Positions 32,641 to 45,300 of a stretch of 64,000 bases of DNA are shown here, one piece after another. The translations under genes and the position numbers were made by a program. This stretch comes from Eurosta solidaginis. Its lineage: Eukaryota; Arthropoda; Insecta; Diptera; Tephritidae. The first letter of the stretch is position 1; each line of letters starts with the position of its first letter. The stretch lies in the NCBI RefSeq assembly GCF_040869045.1, contig NC_090319.1, positions 392,289,601 to 392,353,600 on the forward strand, in the 5' to 3' direction. The notes beneath the pieces were generated by a model that was not told the DNA's origin, made no database searches, and was given only the letters and a program-made list of their open reading frames with translations.

Positions 32641-33548
32641 AATTTCTTCTTTTTCTATTTACACTTATTGCTAGAGACTCTAATTCTAAATTTTTGATTT
32701 GTAAATCAAGTGCATGTGATTCTTGATGCAGTTTATGCTTCTTCTTAATGGTTAGAATCCTTTCATGCACTTGCAACAACCTCTCCTGCACCTGCACCAA
32801 TCGGTCAATCTTCTCCCCCAAATCGCGCTGAAAATCAGACACTCTACTCAAATTTTGTTGAAGCAGGGACAATTTTTCGGCACTCTTACTTACTCGCCGT
32901 GGAGTATTGCACCGAGAGGTTACACGCGGTGTTGGGGTAGTAAGCGACCTAGATGGACCAGGCAAAGCGCTGGCTGATGCGCTGCTTGTTCCACCATCAC
33001 TGTTGCTCTCACTATCACTATTTTCGGTGCTGCTTCTTTGAGCGGGTGAATTGCCAAAAGTGCGAACGGTACTATTCCCGTCCACTGCGACCTCAAGTCC
33101 GGCTGCCTCTATAATCAATTCCTCAGTTGCACTGATGAGAATTTCATTATAAGGACCTCCTCCAGTTTGTCTTTTGGACAATTTGTTGTGGGAAAGCTTC
33201 TTCTTCCCCTGATATTTTTGATCCGCGAAAACCTACGAGCAAACATTTGTAAGTATCTTGATTGCACTTTATACATATATATATATATACCTTCCTCCAC
33301 ATTTTGGCGTCTTTGACTGGTGGTCCGTCAGCATTTAAACGCTTGGAAAGCTCCTCCCACAGTCTGTTGGACGTTGCTCTATCTTGTGCGGAATTGGGAA
33401 ATTTGTTTTTCCCCAAGTTCGGGTGTTCCGCCATAAACTGCACCATGCACTCCTTTTGGTTTGGGTTTAGCTTGTTAAAATTCGTCCTTAAATAATAAAA
33501 TGTAGTCCAACAATAATATAAACACATATTTTGAGAAATAACTTACAT
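32639..33548 (-). CDS. Harbinger-encoded Myb/SANT-like protein, start codon split by an intron
   Basis: Minus strand: the exon ending AGAAAAT at 33547, an intron 33546-33487, exon 33486-33291, an intron 33290-33233 and exon 33232-32639. Splicing joins AT to G, creating the ATG, followed by TNFNKLNPNQKECMVQFMAE. The Myb/SANT-like trihelix region runs through LWEELSKRLNADGPPVKDAK and MWRKVFADQKYQ. A serine-rich linker follows, then a C-terminal coiled coil (LDLQIKNLELESLAISVN). In PIF/Harbinger systems this second protein binds the transposase and carries it to the nucleus. The frame is open from start to stop, so it may be intact. Confidence 0.8.
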
Positions 33549-33779
33549 TTTCTCTGATATTTGTATTAAATTTTTGTATATTTATATATTTGTACTCGCT
33601 TTCGGTTGCCGGTTTGTAATCGAATAACAATACGAACGATCGAGTGCAATTGTCTCTCGTTCACGGTTGTCGCGATACCGATTTACGATCCACAAAGTAC
33701 GATCACGTATGTCATAATCCGAAAAACGAGTTTTTACGTGACGAGCTATACGATCACGTATGTGGCGATTCGGGCCCTG

Positions 33780-35810
33780 AATTTAATTCACAAAATAGGT
33801 TTTGATTTTAAACAGTAGAAAGTAATATGAAAGAAAAAATGACATGGTAGAACAATAATCATTACTGCGTGTACACTGAATTGTCTCTTGCCATCAAAAA
33901 CGAATATATGTACATATGTATGTAAAAATGTATGCGCGCATATCATTACGGAAAAAAATAAAAAGATGTATTTCATACTAAGCTTGTATGTTTGAAGAAA
34001 AGGAAACTTCACTTGATATATTAATATCTATTCATGTACATGCATGTGTATGTACAGGCGTGTGCGTAAATGTATATATGCATATATAATCAAAAATACA
34101 ATATTAATAAATTGGTAAATTTACATTAGGTATATGGGGCATTAGGTAATCACAAATAATTTCATCTTCATATATATATATAGCATTTCTACCTAGCGTC
34201 GATGATCTTCTTGCTTGCATTCCTTAAATAAGCATTAAAACATTTCCTACGCCAATTACAAAATATAATTGTTTAAATGGTTAAAAGAAAATGACTTAAT
34301 AATATTAGCCAACCGCAAATGTTGGCAATCATGTTAAATATTAAAGTACTATGAAGAGAACTTAGTTAAGAAAAATATCTATAATAAATGGTTGCTTCGA
34401 ACGATGTCATATAACCATTTGTTATTATTGCATCATACAGCTCTCTCAAACATGTCCACTTCACTCACATGTTTTTGATCGTAAAATGCTGGAGAGTCTG
34501 CTGTGCAACAAAAACAACAAAAATATTATATTTTGCGTTTAGCTAACTACGCTTTGGTAAGTAATGCATTTTGACCAACTTTTCGAAGTTGGCTAACTTA
34601 TGCTATAGTGGATCGTAAAAATAAAGGGCCTAAATCTTCTTAAGGCTTTCTTTAAGTCTAGCTGCTAGTATAACAATACTAGTTATTTCATTAAATTTTA
34701 TAAAATTAATTCCAATTTCTCTGCAACATTCTATGTATCCTAATTTTATGTTTCTAAACCTAAACTAACGAAGAGGAAGAACTCGTTTCTTCGAGTTTGA
34801 GTTGGAACTCTTAAACAAATTTACATTATATATATGTTATGTGTATGCATATTAAAAATCTAATTTTTACATTTTCGTTGGATAATTTACATTTCCTTAT
34901 TGATTTGGGGTTTTGAAGACTCCAACGATGATGAAACGTATGTTAAAACAAGATTTTATGTACGGCCTAGGTGAAGGTCAGGGGCATGTAGATTTTCAGG
35001 AACTGGTGATGACTTGATGCTAATCACCGTGGAAGCGGAATGCGGGTGAAGTAAAGGGGAGGGTTGCTTGCGATTCGCACAAGCAACCCACATGCATATG
35101 ATGCAAAAATATGCTGGCAAATAGATTTTCGGAAAAATGTGGTGTTTGTTTTCGTGTAGAAAGAATCTGCGGAAGAAACCGATACCGCTCTATTAGAAAT
35201 TTTTCTTTCACTTTCAACACCACACAATTTAATATCAAAGAAGGGATAAAAGGGTTTAATTCTTTAAAGAAAAAGCATAAAGACTTACCACAGATATGTA
35301 TGTACTCCTGCTCAAGGTGGCTTTGATATCCTGACGACAGGAACGTTAGTATAATTAAAAAATGTGTATTAAGTCGTATGGGCTTGCCGAATTTATCGAT
35401 TCAATCGAACACAAAAATTTCAGCTTTTATATCTAATAAAACTTAGTGGATATTTATATATATCACACAACTTCACTTTTATTAGATATTTAGACTTTTA
35501 TAAGTCTATTCATAAATTCACTCCGATTTGCTAATTAAACTTTACCACGACCACGATGTTGATTCGATCAGATATCCACAGGAAAGGAACGATGGTTGCT
35601 TCAGGAAGTTATATTAGACCCTCGAGTTTACCATATGTGTCGATAACTCAGTTTAAAAACATATGTTTTTTTTTTTTTGTCATTAACAGAGGTAGAATAT
35701 TGAAGTTGAAACAGTGGTGGCCAAGCAAAAAAATGGGAGACAATATCAATGAAAACTAAAAGCAGCTATAGATTGAAGGAAAAAAATGAAATTATATTTG
35801 CGGCTTAGTA
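33780..35810. other. AT-rich non-coding stretch, nothing recognised
   Basis: No convincing ORF, RNA gene or terminal repeat is seen. Short open frames lack known motifs and overlap on both strands. Runs of tatata and tgtatgta are frequent. Confidence 0.5.
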
Positions 35811-37009
35811 CTACGGTACACTGTTTGCTGCTATTTCTGCTTCGTTTGCTGTGCTTTCGGCAAATTTTCGTTTATCTCTCCTTACTGCATTTCTGACTTG
35901 TCGATGGGCCGCATTATAGGTTTGCAGGATGCGGTCGCGCTCAGGAATCGATGAGATGTTGAGTTGAGCTCTCAGTTGTTTGCGTTCTTCTATCAGCTGC
36001 CAGGTACTGTCGCTCATCCAAGGCTTTCTCTTGCATTCATTTTTTCGGGCAGTCTTTTCTGCAGCTTGGCAGCATGCAGTTGCGATTTGCTTCATAGTCA
36101 AAGTCTCATTTTCAGGGAGAGAGTTGCTTAGCTCTTGCTGGTATTGTTGAGCAATATCCGACCTTTTTAGCTTCTCAATGTTAAAGAATTTTTTACGAGC
36201 TTCTTGTTTTCTAATGCCTTCTGGGCGGAGGCGGAGTTCACCGACAACCAGATTGTGGTCGCTGTATACGTCTGCACCTCTGCGTGTGCGCACATCGATG
36301 AGGGAGTTGTGAAATCGTCTGCTAATCAATAGGTGGTCAATTTGGTTGCGGGTATGGCCGTCGGGAGACTGCCATTATATTTGTGTATGTTGCGATGCTT
36401 AAATTTCGTGCCACCTATGAAAAGATTATGATTTGCGCAGAGCTCGAGTAGACGGTCACCGTTATTGTTTCTGTTTGACGCTAGAGCGTGCTTACCCAGT
36501 ATTCTTTCGAAATTGGCGTTATTCGTGCCCACCTTGGCATTAAAGTATCCTAGGACAATGACTATGTCCCCTTTTGGGGCAGAATTAACAGTAGAGTCAA
36601 GCAGATCATAGAACTCTTCTTTTGCGTCGTCAGTATCGGGTTCCGTTGGCGCGTAGCATTGTATTATTGTAATGTTGCGGAATTTACTTCTAAATCGGGC
36701 CGTAATCATGCGTTCTGAAATTGGTTTATAGCTTAACAGCGCGCTTTTTGTGCGTTTGTCCACTAGGATGCCAACACCGTTGGAGCGTCTTTGCGCATTA
36801 CCACTGTAGATGAAATAGTGGCCAGCAAGGGTGGTGAACTCTCCTTGCCCAGTCCATCTGGTTTCTGATAGACCTAAGATTTTAATATTGTAAAGCTCCA
36901 TCTCTCTGCAGACTTGCGCTAGTTTTGATGATTCAGAGAGAGAGCGTACGTTCCATGTTCCAATTCGAGTCATATGTTCAATTGAGTAGGAGAGGCTATG
37001 TATTCGCAA
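35811..37009 (-). pseudogene. RTE-like LINE endonuclease and linker, frameshifted
   Basis: The minus-strand frame from 37009 encodes an AP-endonuclease-like domain: RIGTWNVRSLSESSKLAQVC, ILGLSETRWTGQG, CYAPTEPDTDDAKEEFYDLL and GDIVIVLGYFNAKVG. The usual D-F-N in the last motif reads Y-F-N here. At about 36330-36375 the frame shifts by one; the second segment then continues (ISRRFHNSLIDVRTRRGADV, YSDHNLVVGELRL with the catalytic SDH). A linker rich in lysine and arginine leads to 35811, where homology ends before the RT. The frameshift and the altered aspartate make it inactive. Insect databases often label such domains craniofacial-development-protein-like. Confidence 0.85.
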
Positions 37010-38329
37010 ATCACTACCCCATTAGAACTCCAATAGAGTTATTGCTTTAGTTTTATATTTTTGATCAGAAAATAATCGTGGTTTTGAAATTTATTCACAC
37101 ATAAGAGTTTATAGCGATACGAAATATATAAAAAAGTAAATGCATATTCTGCAAATTGCTGTCGTTTTGTTTCGAAATCGTTCGCAATATTCTACAGATT
37201 GCTTAGTTTAATATGTTTCGGACCTGGCTTAGGCAAATACATATTTGAGAGAATTATCTAAATAAACAAGGAAACAGTTATAGAAAATACAGTTGAATAA
37301 ACAGTTAACTGATATGATATTTTGATCAAAATTAAAAAAAATGCTGGCTGGGCAAAAGTAATTATTCAAGACAAGAAATAATAGTAGGGGAGCCGACTGC
37401 AAAAAACATGTTGCATGTTGTATTCAAATGGGACCAGTATAACTCATTTACTGGTATTTGGGGTAACCTCAAACCATGGACTTGCCACATCCTAGCTGTC
37501 AATGAAAAGTCAATTTTCTGGCTGGCAACGCCCGACCCCAAAAGTACCGACTTGCCACCTCCTATCGTGGAAGAAACCCTTGACAAGTCGATTCAAAGGA
37601 CACGGTATGCTTGAACGAGTTTTATTCCGAAGTCATAGTTGTAGGTTAAATTAAGCTCAGCAATAAAATACGACTTACACTGTTTGGCCAAAGAGGATAA
37701 ATACAATAAGAGCCGTCATTCGTTATTTTTTAGGCATTTACTCGATGTATACTGAGAGGTAGTCGCTACTTTTTTTTTGGGCGGGATGTTTATAAATGTC
37801 TTCTATACATTTTCGTGGGGTATTTGTGTTTATTTTTCCGAATGTATTTAATTAACTTACTTAATTCTCTTTTCAAAAATCACAGTTGCTCAAGGGGCCG
37901 ACACGGCATGGATAAATGCGAGACAATTAAAAATGTCCCTCTCGGAAAACATTCGGCATCAATTTTTTCAATTTCCAGCGAAATACTCGCCACAAAATAA
38001 CGAGTGGCGAGATATACCTCAGTTTGCACCAAAGTTGAGCACATAATACCTGCATACTTAGAGTTTCTAATAGACCCTCAAATTTTAAAGTTAGGGGTAA
38101 AAATCCATTTTTCATAGGTTTATTCATATAATAATAGTCTGCATACACAACAACAGTGTACAAAATGTTAATTTGTAAAATGTCATATAAATCATTAAAA
38201 TTATTGGAAATTTAAATTACTGCACCACTTTTTCAATTTGTATAACGGGTTACGTGACTACTTTCTTTTTCACTATATATGAAAGAGTATTTTTAAGAAG
38301 TCGCTATTATCATGTAATTTGCAGAGCTG
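37010..38329. other. No supported gene
   Basis: A short plus-strand frame at 37408-37614 (MLHVVFKWDQYNSF) matches nothing I know and is shadowed by an equal frame on the other strand. The rest is AT-rich. Confidence 0.45.
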
Positions 38330-38332
38330 ATC

Positions 38333-38995
38333 TTGGCAGGATAAAAACTTCAATATATCCACTGGTACAGCATCTTCGTCTGAAGTTGCAGACTTTCTTC
38401 TAAACGTCGTGTCACTAGGGAAAAAACAGAAGTTAACTTTTATGGAATATGTTTCTGCGGTACCTGGTAGTTTTGAAAAACTGATTAAGCGGAATATAAT
38501 TTCCGATTTTTCCTCTCAATGTGCAAAAAAGAAAATTTGCAGTAAAGATGGAAGCAAAACGGTTTTGCTTAAGATGGAAAGAGATGTTTTTGGAAGGCTT
38601 TTGGGTATAGATGCCGAAAAAAGTAGATATTGAATTTTGTCTCACTTTTCCACTAGCTCCAGTACCTCCAGCATTATTTCAGTATTCGGTAGAAATTAAT
38701 CGTACCGAAAAATCAGCGTTGGTCCCCCTCCTGTTAATTTGGATATAATCGACGGTTTCTCTAATTTATATCACCTTGAAGCCTCACTCCCACAAACATG
38801 CGGAAAGTTGGCCGAATCCATCTTGCAAACAGTATGTAGCACTTCGCCAACAGAAATTCATCTAGTTTCCGATAGATACTTTCATCCATCTATCAAAGAT
38901 CTTCAAAGGCAGACGCGTAAAGAATTTGATGTTCCATTCACTATACGTGGTCCGCTTCAACCACTTCCAAAAAAAATTTTTTTAAAGTCGAATTT
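38333..38995 (+). pseudogene. Unknown repetitive ORF, captured in repeat copy B
   Basis: Plus-strand segments in three frames make one protein-like stretch: VVSLGKKQKLTFMEYVSAVP, SFEKLIKRNIISDF, LKMERDVFGRLLGIDAEKSR, a proline-rich LTFPLAPVPPALFQYS, then NLDIIDGFSNLYHLEASLPQ, HLVSDRYFHPSIKDL and EFDVPFTIRGPLQ. Amino-acid composition and conserved spacing suggest a real gene, but I recognise no named domain. Frameshifts at about 38640 and 38720 disrupt it. It lies inside a non-coding repeat, so it was probably captured or belongs to an autonomous partner of that repeat. Function unknown. Confidence 0.55.
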
Positions 38996-39344
38996 TAACA
39001 AAAAATGTAATATCTTTACAGTATATAAGTAAATTATGTCAACATTCAACTGCAGTAATGATATGGTGCAACAAAATACAAAAATAAAAGAAAATTTCAA
39101 AATGGGCGTGGCTCCGCCCTTTTTCATTTAATTTGTCTAGGATACTTTTAATGCCATAAGTCGAACAAAAATTTACCAATCCTTGTGAAATTTGGTAGGG
39201 GCTTAGATTCTAGGACGATAACTGTCTGTGAAAAAGGGCGAAATCGGTTGAAGCCACGCCCAGTCTGTCCTTCCGCTCGGCCGTTAACACGATAACTTGA
39301 GCAAAAATCGATATATCTTTACTAAACTCAGTTCACGTACTTAT

Positions 39345-39573
39345 CTTGGCAGGATAAAAACTTCAATATATCCACTGGTACAGCATCTTCGTCTGAAGTT
39401 GCAGACTTTCTTCTAAACGTCGTGTCACTAGGGAAAAAACAGAAGTTAACTTTTATGGAAAATGTACCGGTACCTGGTAGTTTTGAAAAACTGATTAAGC
39501 GGAATATAATTTCCGATTTTTCCTCTCAGTGTGCAAAAAAGAAAATTTGCAGTAAAGATGGAAGCAACGGTTT
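39345..39573 (+). repeat. Second copy of the captured ORF segment
   Basis: Nearly identical to 38333-38567, in the same orientation, 1.0 kb away. Copy A has no such segment at the matching point (21645-21660), so it is an insertion in copy B. Confidence 0.85.
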
Positions 39574-39914
39574 GTATTGGTGTAAAAAATGGCCGAAATC
39601 CGACTATGACAACGCCCACTTTTTCGATTTCGAAAAATACAAAAAATTTAAAAAATGCCATAATTCTATACCAAATACGAAAAAAGGGATGACACATGGT
39701 AATTGGATTGGTTTATTGAAGCAAAATATAACTTTAGAAAAAAACTTTGTAAAATGGGTGCGTTAAGTAGAAGAAAATGAAAAAGTTCTGCAGGGCGTAA
39801 TCAAAAGCCCCTGGAATCCTGGGAGGAATACTGCTCGTGGTATTACATATATAAATAAATTAGCGGTACCCGACAGATGATGTTCTGGGTCACCCTGGTC
39901 CACATTTGGGCGAT

Positions 39915-40860
39915 ATCTCGAAAACGCCTTCACGTATACAACTACCACCACGCCCTTTTAAAACCCTCATTAATACCTTTAATTTGATACCCATATCGTA
40001 CAAACACATTATGGAGTCCCCCCTGGCCCACCTTTATGGCGATATCTGGAAAAGGCGTCCACCTATAGAACTAAGGCCCACTACCTTTTAAAATACTCAG
40101 TATCACCTTTCGTTTGATACCCATATTGTACAAACGCATTCTAGAAGTCACCCCTGGTCCACCTTTATGGCGATATCTCGAAAAGGCATCAACATATAGA
40201 ACTAAGACCCACTCCCTTTTAAAATACTCATTAACACCTTTCATTTGATATGCATATCGTACAAACAAATTCTAGAGTCACCCCTGGTCCACCTTTATGG
40301 CGATATCTCGAAAAGGCGACCACCCATAGAACTAAGGCCCTTTTAAAATACTCATTAACACCTTTCGTTTGATACCCATATTGTACAAACGCATTCTAGA
40401 AGTCACCCCTGGTCCACCTTTATGGCGATATCTCGAAAAGGCATCAACATATAGAACTAAGACCCACTCCCTTTTAAAATACTCATTAACACCTTTCATT
40501 TGATATGCATATCGTACAAACAAATTCTAGAGTCACCCCTGTTCCACCTGTATGGCGATATCTCGAAAAGGCGTCCACCTATAGAACTAAGGCCCACTTC
40601 CTTTTAAAATACTCATTAACACCTTTCATTTGATACCCATATCGTACAAAAAAATTCTAGAGTCATCCCTGGTCCACCTTTATGGCGATATCCCTAAATG
40701 GCGTCCACCGATAGAACTATGGCCCACTCTCTTTTAAAATACTCATTAATACCTTCCATTTGATACCCATGTCATACAAACACATTCCAGGGTTACCCTA
40801 TGTTCATTTTCCTACATGGTGATTTTCCCTTATTTTGTCTCCATAGCACTCAGCTGAGTA
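39915..40860 (-). repeat. 130-bp tandem array, inverted relative to 20640-21410
   Basis: Repeated tggtccacctttatggcgat, tctcgaaaaggcgtccacct, cttttaaaatactcattaac and tttgatacccatatcgtac. At least six units, some truncated. Confidence 0.92.
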
Positions 40861-41597
40861 TGTAATGTTCGGTTACACCCGAACTTAGCCTTCCTTACTT
40901 GTTTAAGTTCAACAGAAAATATTTACAAAATTGGCCTGTAGATTTTCTCAAATTTTGGACTGAGTATTGCACTCTCATCAGGCTTAGTCAAATTAACTGC
41001 AATATATTATAGCAAATATGTTATTAGCGAATTTCTCCAGAACACATTTGTCGTATGTTACATTTTCTTTTTTACAAAAAACAAAAAATCTATTGAACAT
41101 ACGACAAAAACCATATTGGAAATATGAATACACTATGTATGAATATAAAGATACATATTAATTGTTTGAAGAAAATTACCAGGAGCGGATTTACATAGGG
41201 ACAACATGGGCAGCTGCCCAGGGCGCCGTTTCAATAGCGGCGCCAAAACTACGACAAGGAAAAAAATTTTTTTTTTTATTTATCAAAAAAATTTTTTTTT
41301 GAATATTACAAGAATGAAAGATTTTTCAAATTTTTTACAGAGAAAAAATGAATCAAAGTACATTTCAGAACATTGGTACAGTTCTTAACCTTCGCCCCAG
41401 TGGGACTTACAAATCGCTCATTTGCTGCATTTGCACTTATCAAAATACACAACTTTTCAGAAGAATTTTTTACTCAACATGAAGTATGATGTAACTAACT
41501 ATACTGCAGCATTAACTCAAAAATCACGTTTTTTGATTTATGCCAGATATGTAACAACAAGTTTTAGCAGCTTGTGTACAGTAAATGACGTGAAAAG

Positions 41598-42020
41598 CCC
41601 GGCCCACATTCAAAACGACGACTGCGAGCGACAACGGCGAAAAACTGAAGCTTCACGATATTTGCCGCAAAGAACCGACGACTGATTATAATGAAAGCGA
41701 CAACGACAGTTCTGCATTAGCTCAAACAACAACAAAAAATTTAGAAAAAAGTATTGCATGTGTTAAAAAAATGTATAACTAATAAATTTCAACACATATT
41801 TAAGGCTATTTGCATTTATTTTGATTTTTATTCACAAAAAGAAAAAAGGACGCCACGACCGTCGCCTGTCAAAATAGAAATAGATCTAATCTAGCGACAG
41901 CGGCATTCATGATTGATTGCCGCTTGGTCGTGTCGTGCCCAAAAGATTCCTCCCCATAAGAACATGTGTAAAAATAACTTGACAGATGCCGCACCGTCGT
42001 TGTCGTCTTGAATCTGTTTT
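41598..42020. mobile_element. Possible MITE inside the hAT element
   Basis: Left cattcaaaacgacgactgcg and the inverse of the right end (gattcaagacgacaacgacg) are imperfect inverted repeats. Edges and target duplication are not resolved. Confidence 0.45.
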
Positions 42021-42342
42021 CCCTAAAAGATTCAAATTTAATTGAAATTTCAAATTTGAAAATCAAGTAGACATTGAAGTATTTTTTCGGGGAAATGTGC
42101 AAGCTCACTTTTTCAAAGGAAACTAAGATCTGAATATTTTCTGTTTCTGGTTAAAGTTCGCACCTCTATACAATGCGCTGCATACATTTTATGTAATCTT
42201 AAGAATCGGGTAATAGTCTAGTTGAGGGGTCGACTGCTAGGTAGGTAGGTTGAACTGGCCGGTCCATGAGAACCTCACATAGACTGATTGAGTCCGTAGT
42301 GTTACCAGAAGTTTGTTTTAACGACCAAACTGAAAAACCCTA

Positions 42343-45300
42343 TCAAAAACCAGGACCTATGTTATAAAATAATTCCGTCCTCTTGGAAAATACTAGAAGC
42401 TTCTTAGGACTTAAGCCACTTGCTGCTTCTAGATCTGACAGCTGTATCACTCCTAATAGCTGGAGTCTTAGCCTGGCAAGTGCAGGGCACGAGCACAGAA
42501 CGTGCTCGATCGTTTCCTCCTCCAACCCGCACTTCCTACACCTGCTATCACTGACCAAGCCTAATTTAAAGGCATGTGACGCCAGAAGGCAGTGTCCAGT
42601 CAGAATACCCGTCATGAGTCTACAGTCCTCTCTTTTTAATGATAGAAGCAACTGTGTTAGTCTAAGGTTGTAAGACCTACACATAATCTTCGACACTTTA
42701 CAGCCCCGCGCTTGAACCCACGCCTTTTCTGCTTGGTCGATCATGTGCACCTCTCGCCTTCGCTTAATCTCACCCAATCTAATTGGGACGTCTACGGAGC
42801 AAGCTTCAAAGGATGCGCCCTTTTTAGCTAATTCGTCCGCTTTTTCATTCCCATCTATTCCCATATGCCCTGGGACCCAATATAGATGTATGCTTCTCCC
42901 TGTCCCGATTCTCTCCAGAGACTGCTTACACTCTAACACGCATTTAGATGATGTGCTATGCGAGATTATTGCCTTAATTGCTGCTTGACTGTCAATATAA
43001 AAATTAACACGGTTGCAGCTTAAGCTATTCTCTTCCAGGGTTTCTACTGCTTTGGTTACGGCTAATATTTCCGCTTGGAAAACGCTACAGTAATCCGGCA
43101 GCCTGTAGGATCTGCTTAATTCCGGATCAGCGCAGTATACCGCAGACCCTACTCCTTCCACTATTTTGGAACCATCGGTGTACACATGTATCGCCTCGTC
43201 CGCCATTTGCGCACCCTTGCGCCAACCGTCCACCTCTATTGTGGCCTTGAGATCTCCCTCAAAGTGCAGGTAGGGAATCATGTAGTCTGTTCGTCTTGTG
43301 ACTGAGGACGCTATACTACTATGGCCATATGGTCGGCGCTCAAGCTGCCCCGAAGCATCGAGCCTGGCTGCGGTCGTTAACGCTTTGTTCTTTGCTACCA
43401 GGTCTACAGGTGGAATGTGCAGAATGGCATACAGTGCAGCCGTCGGGGTTGTTTTCAGGGCTCCCGTAATGCAAAGCATCGATAGTCTGCATACCCCCTC
43501 TAATTTTTTGAGGTATGTTGTTTTTTGTGTGGCTTTCCACCAAACAAGAACTCCATAGTATAGAATAGGGCTTACAATCGCTGTAAAAACCCAATGAGAA
43601 AGAGAGGGCGATAGGCCCCACGTACACCCCAGCATTCTTTTACATGCATAGAGTGCCGTTGAGGCCTTCTTGAGCCTCTCCTCCACGTTGAGCTTCCATG
43701 ACAGCTTACTGTCTAGGATGATTCCTAGATATTTTGTGCAAGGTTTCTCCTGTAAGGTCACCGCTCCTAACTTAGGCCTGGTCCAATTTGGGACCTTGTA
43801 CCTCTTTGTAAACAAGACCATATCCGTCTTCTCCGCATTGACTTTCAGCCCGACATTAGATGCCCAGGTATGAATATCCCGAAGCGCCCGATCCATCAAA
43901 GAACTAATCGTTGGAAGGCATTTTCCACTTATGACAATTGCAACGTCATCTGCGTAAGCCGTAAGTTTTACGGGTCCCTCATCGAATTGCCTGAGCAGTT
44001 GGTTGATGACCAGTGTCCACAGCAGAGGTGATAGCACCCCTCCCTGCGGCGTGCCCCTGTCCACTGATTTCGTGGCCTCGTACAATCCCCATTGTGATAT
44101 AATCTTTCTGCAATTTAACATGCAGCCGATCCATCTGATTAAGGCAGGATGTACTTTAATGTAATTAAGACCATCCATAATCGCCAATTTTGCAACATTA
44201 TTGAAAGCCCCGGCAATGTCCATGAAGACTCCTAGAGCATACTCCTTATATTCCAGGGATTTCTCTATGCTTATTATCACCCTATGCAATGCGGTGTCTA
44301 CCGACTTGCCTTTGGTGTACGCATGCTGTGTTGTGGAGAGCAGCTTTTCATCCACGTTGGACTTTATGTACACATCTATCAGCCTCTCAAAGGTTTTGAG
44401 CAGAAATGATGTTAAGCTAATGGGTCTATAGTCTTTGGGATACACGTGACCGATCTTCCCCGCCTTTGGTAGAAAAGCTACACGAGCAGTTCTCCAAGAG
44501 TGCGGTACATGATTCAGTCTTATGCACCCATCGAATATTATTTTAAGCCATTCCACGACCGCCCTACTTGAGACTTGTAGCATGGCCGGGAATATACCAT
44601 CTGGGCCCGGCGATTTAAACTTAGAAAACGTCTTCACTGCCCACTCGATCTTGGTATCGGTCACCAAGCCCGGCACCACTAGCTCCGTGATCGAAGTGTG
44701 AGTGATGTCTGCTGGTTCTTCTAAACCGTCTCCCGATGGGAAATGTGTATCGAGAAGCACCTCAAGGGATTCCTCACTATCACGTGACCATTCCCCGTTC
44801 TCTTTCTTTATTAGTCCCTGGACCATGTTTCCCTTTGCTATGACTTTTTTCAACCGTGCTGTTTCACTGGAGCACTCTATGTCCGTACAGAAACTTTTCC
44901 ATGAGTTTCTCTTCGCCCTGGTAATTTCACGCTTGTAGATCCTCAGTAGATCCATGTACTCGTCCCGACACGCTTCGCTTTCCGCGGTCTTTGCGAGTTT
45001 AAACATTTCTTTTACCTCTCTTCTTAGAAGACTCAGCTCATTGCTCCACCATGGCGGCTTTGCTTTTCCTCTGAATTTTCTTAGAGGGCAAGCTTTGTTA
45101 TACGCAGTCATAAGCGTCCTTGTTAGGAATTCATTCGACTCCTCCAGTTCCTCTACATTAGCAACCTCTTTGGGTTGTCCCAGTTTCGTTTCTACATGTT
45201 TCTGGAATTTAGTCCAATTCGTTGCCCTAGGGTTTCTAAAGGTTCCTCCCTTCTCTACCCTCTTTAGTGGGATGCTGAAGCTTATATACGCATGGTCGGA

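Larger units (their letters stand above)
30686..33779. mobile_element. PIF/Harbinger transposon with both genes (3.1 kb)
   Basis: The ends CAGGGCCCGAATCGCCACAT (30686) and its inverse (33779) match over 23 bp. It encodes a spliced DDE transposase (+) and a Myb/SANT-like protein (-), the two-gene layout of PIF/Harbinger. A 3-bp target duplication is unclear: a TGA triplet occurs at 30682-30684 and 33778-33780 if the ends are trimmed asymmetrically. Confidence 0.9.
38333..40900 (-). mobile_element. Unclassified dispersed repeat, copy B, with embedded ORF pieces
   Basis: Inverted relative to copy A (20512-29461). The right end (ttcggttacacccgaactta, then gccttccttactt) is the inverse of copy A's start. 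The 130-bp array and the middle (39000-39340) follow. The left part is replaced by a protein-like segment (38333-38990), and a shorter duplicate of the same segment interrupts the middle at 39345-39573. The left boundary of the element is uncertain. Confidence 0.75.

Noticed and set aside
33788..35759. Several 60-75 codon frames in the AT-rich interval
   Set aside because: Expected by chance; no motif, splice structure or repeat support.
29735..37009. One RTE-like LINE interrupted by the Harbinger element
   Set aside because: The Harbinger flanks do not continue LINE sequence on the right (33780-35810 is unrelated) and the middle of RT is missing. Two separate fragments are safer.
37362..37614. 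Overlapping frames of about 70 codons on both strands
   Set aside because: No known motif on either strand. Could be a decayed exon, but nothing supports a call.
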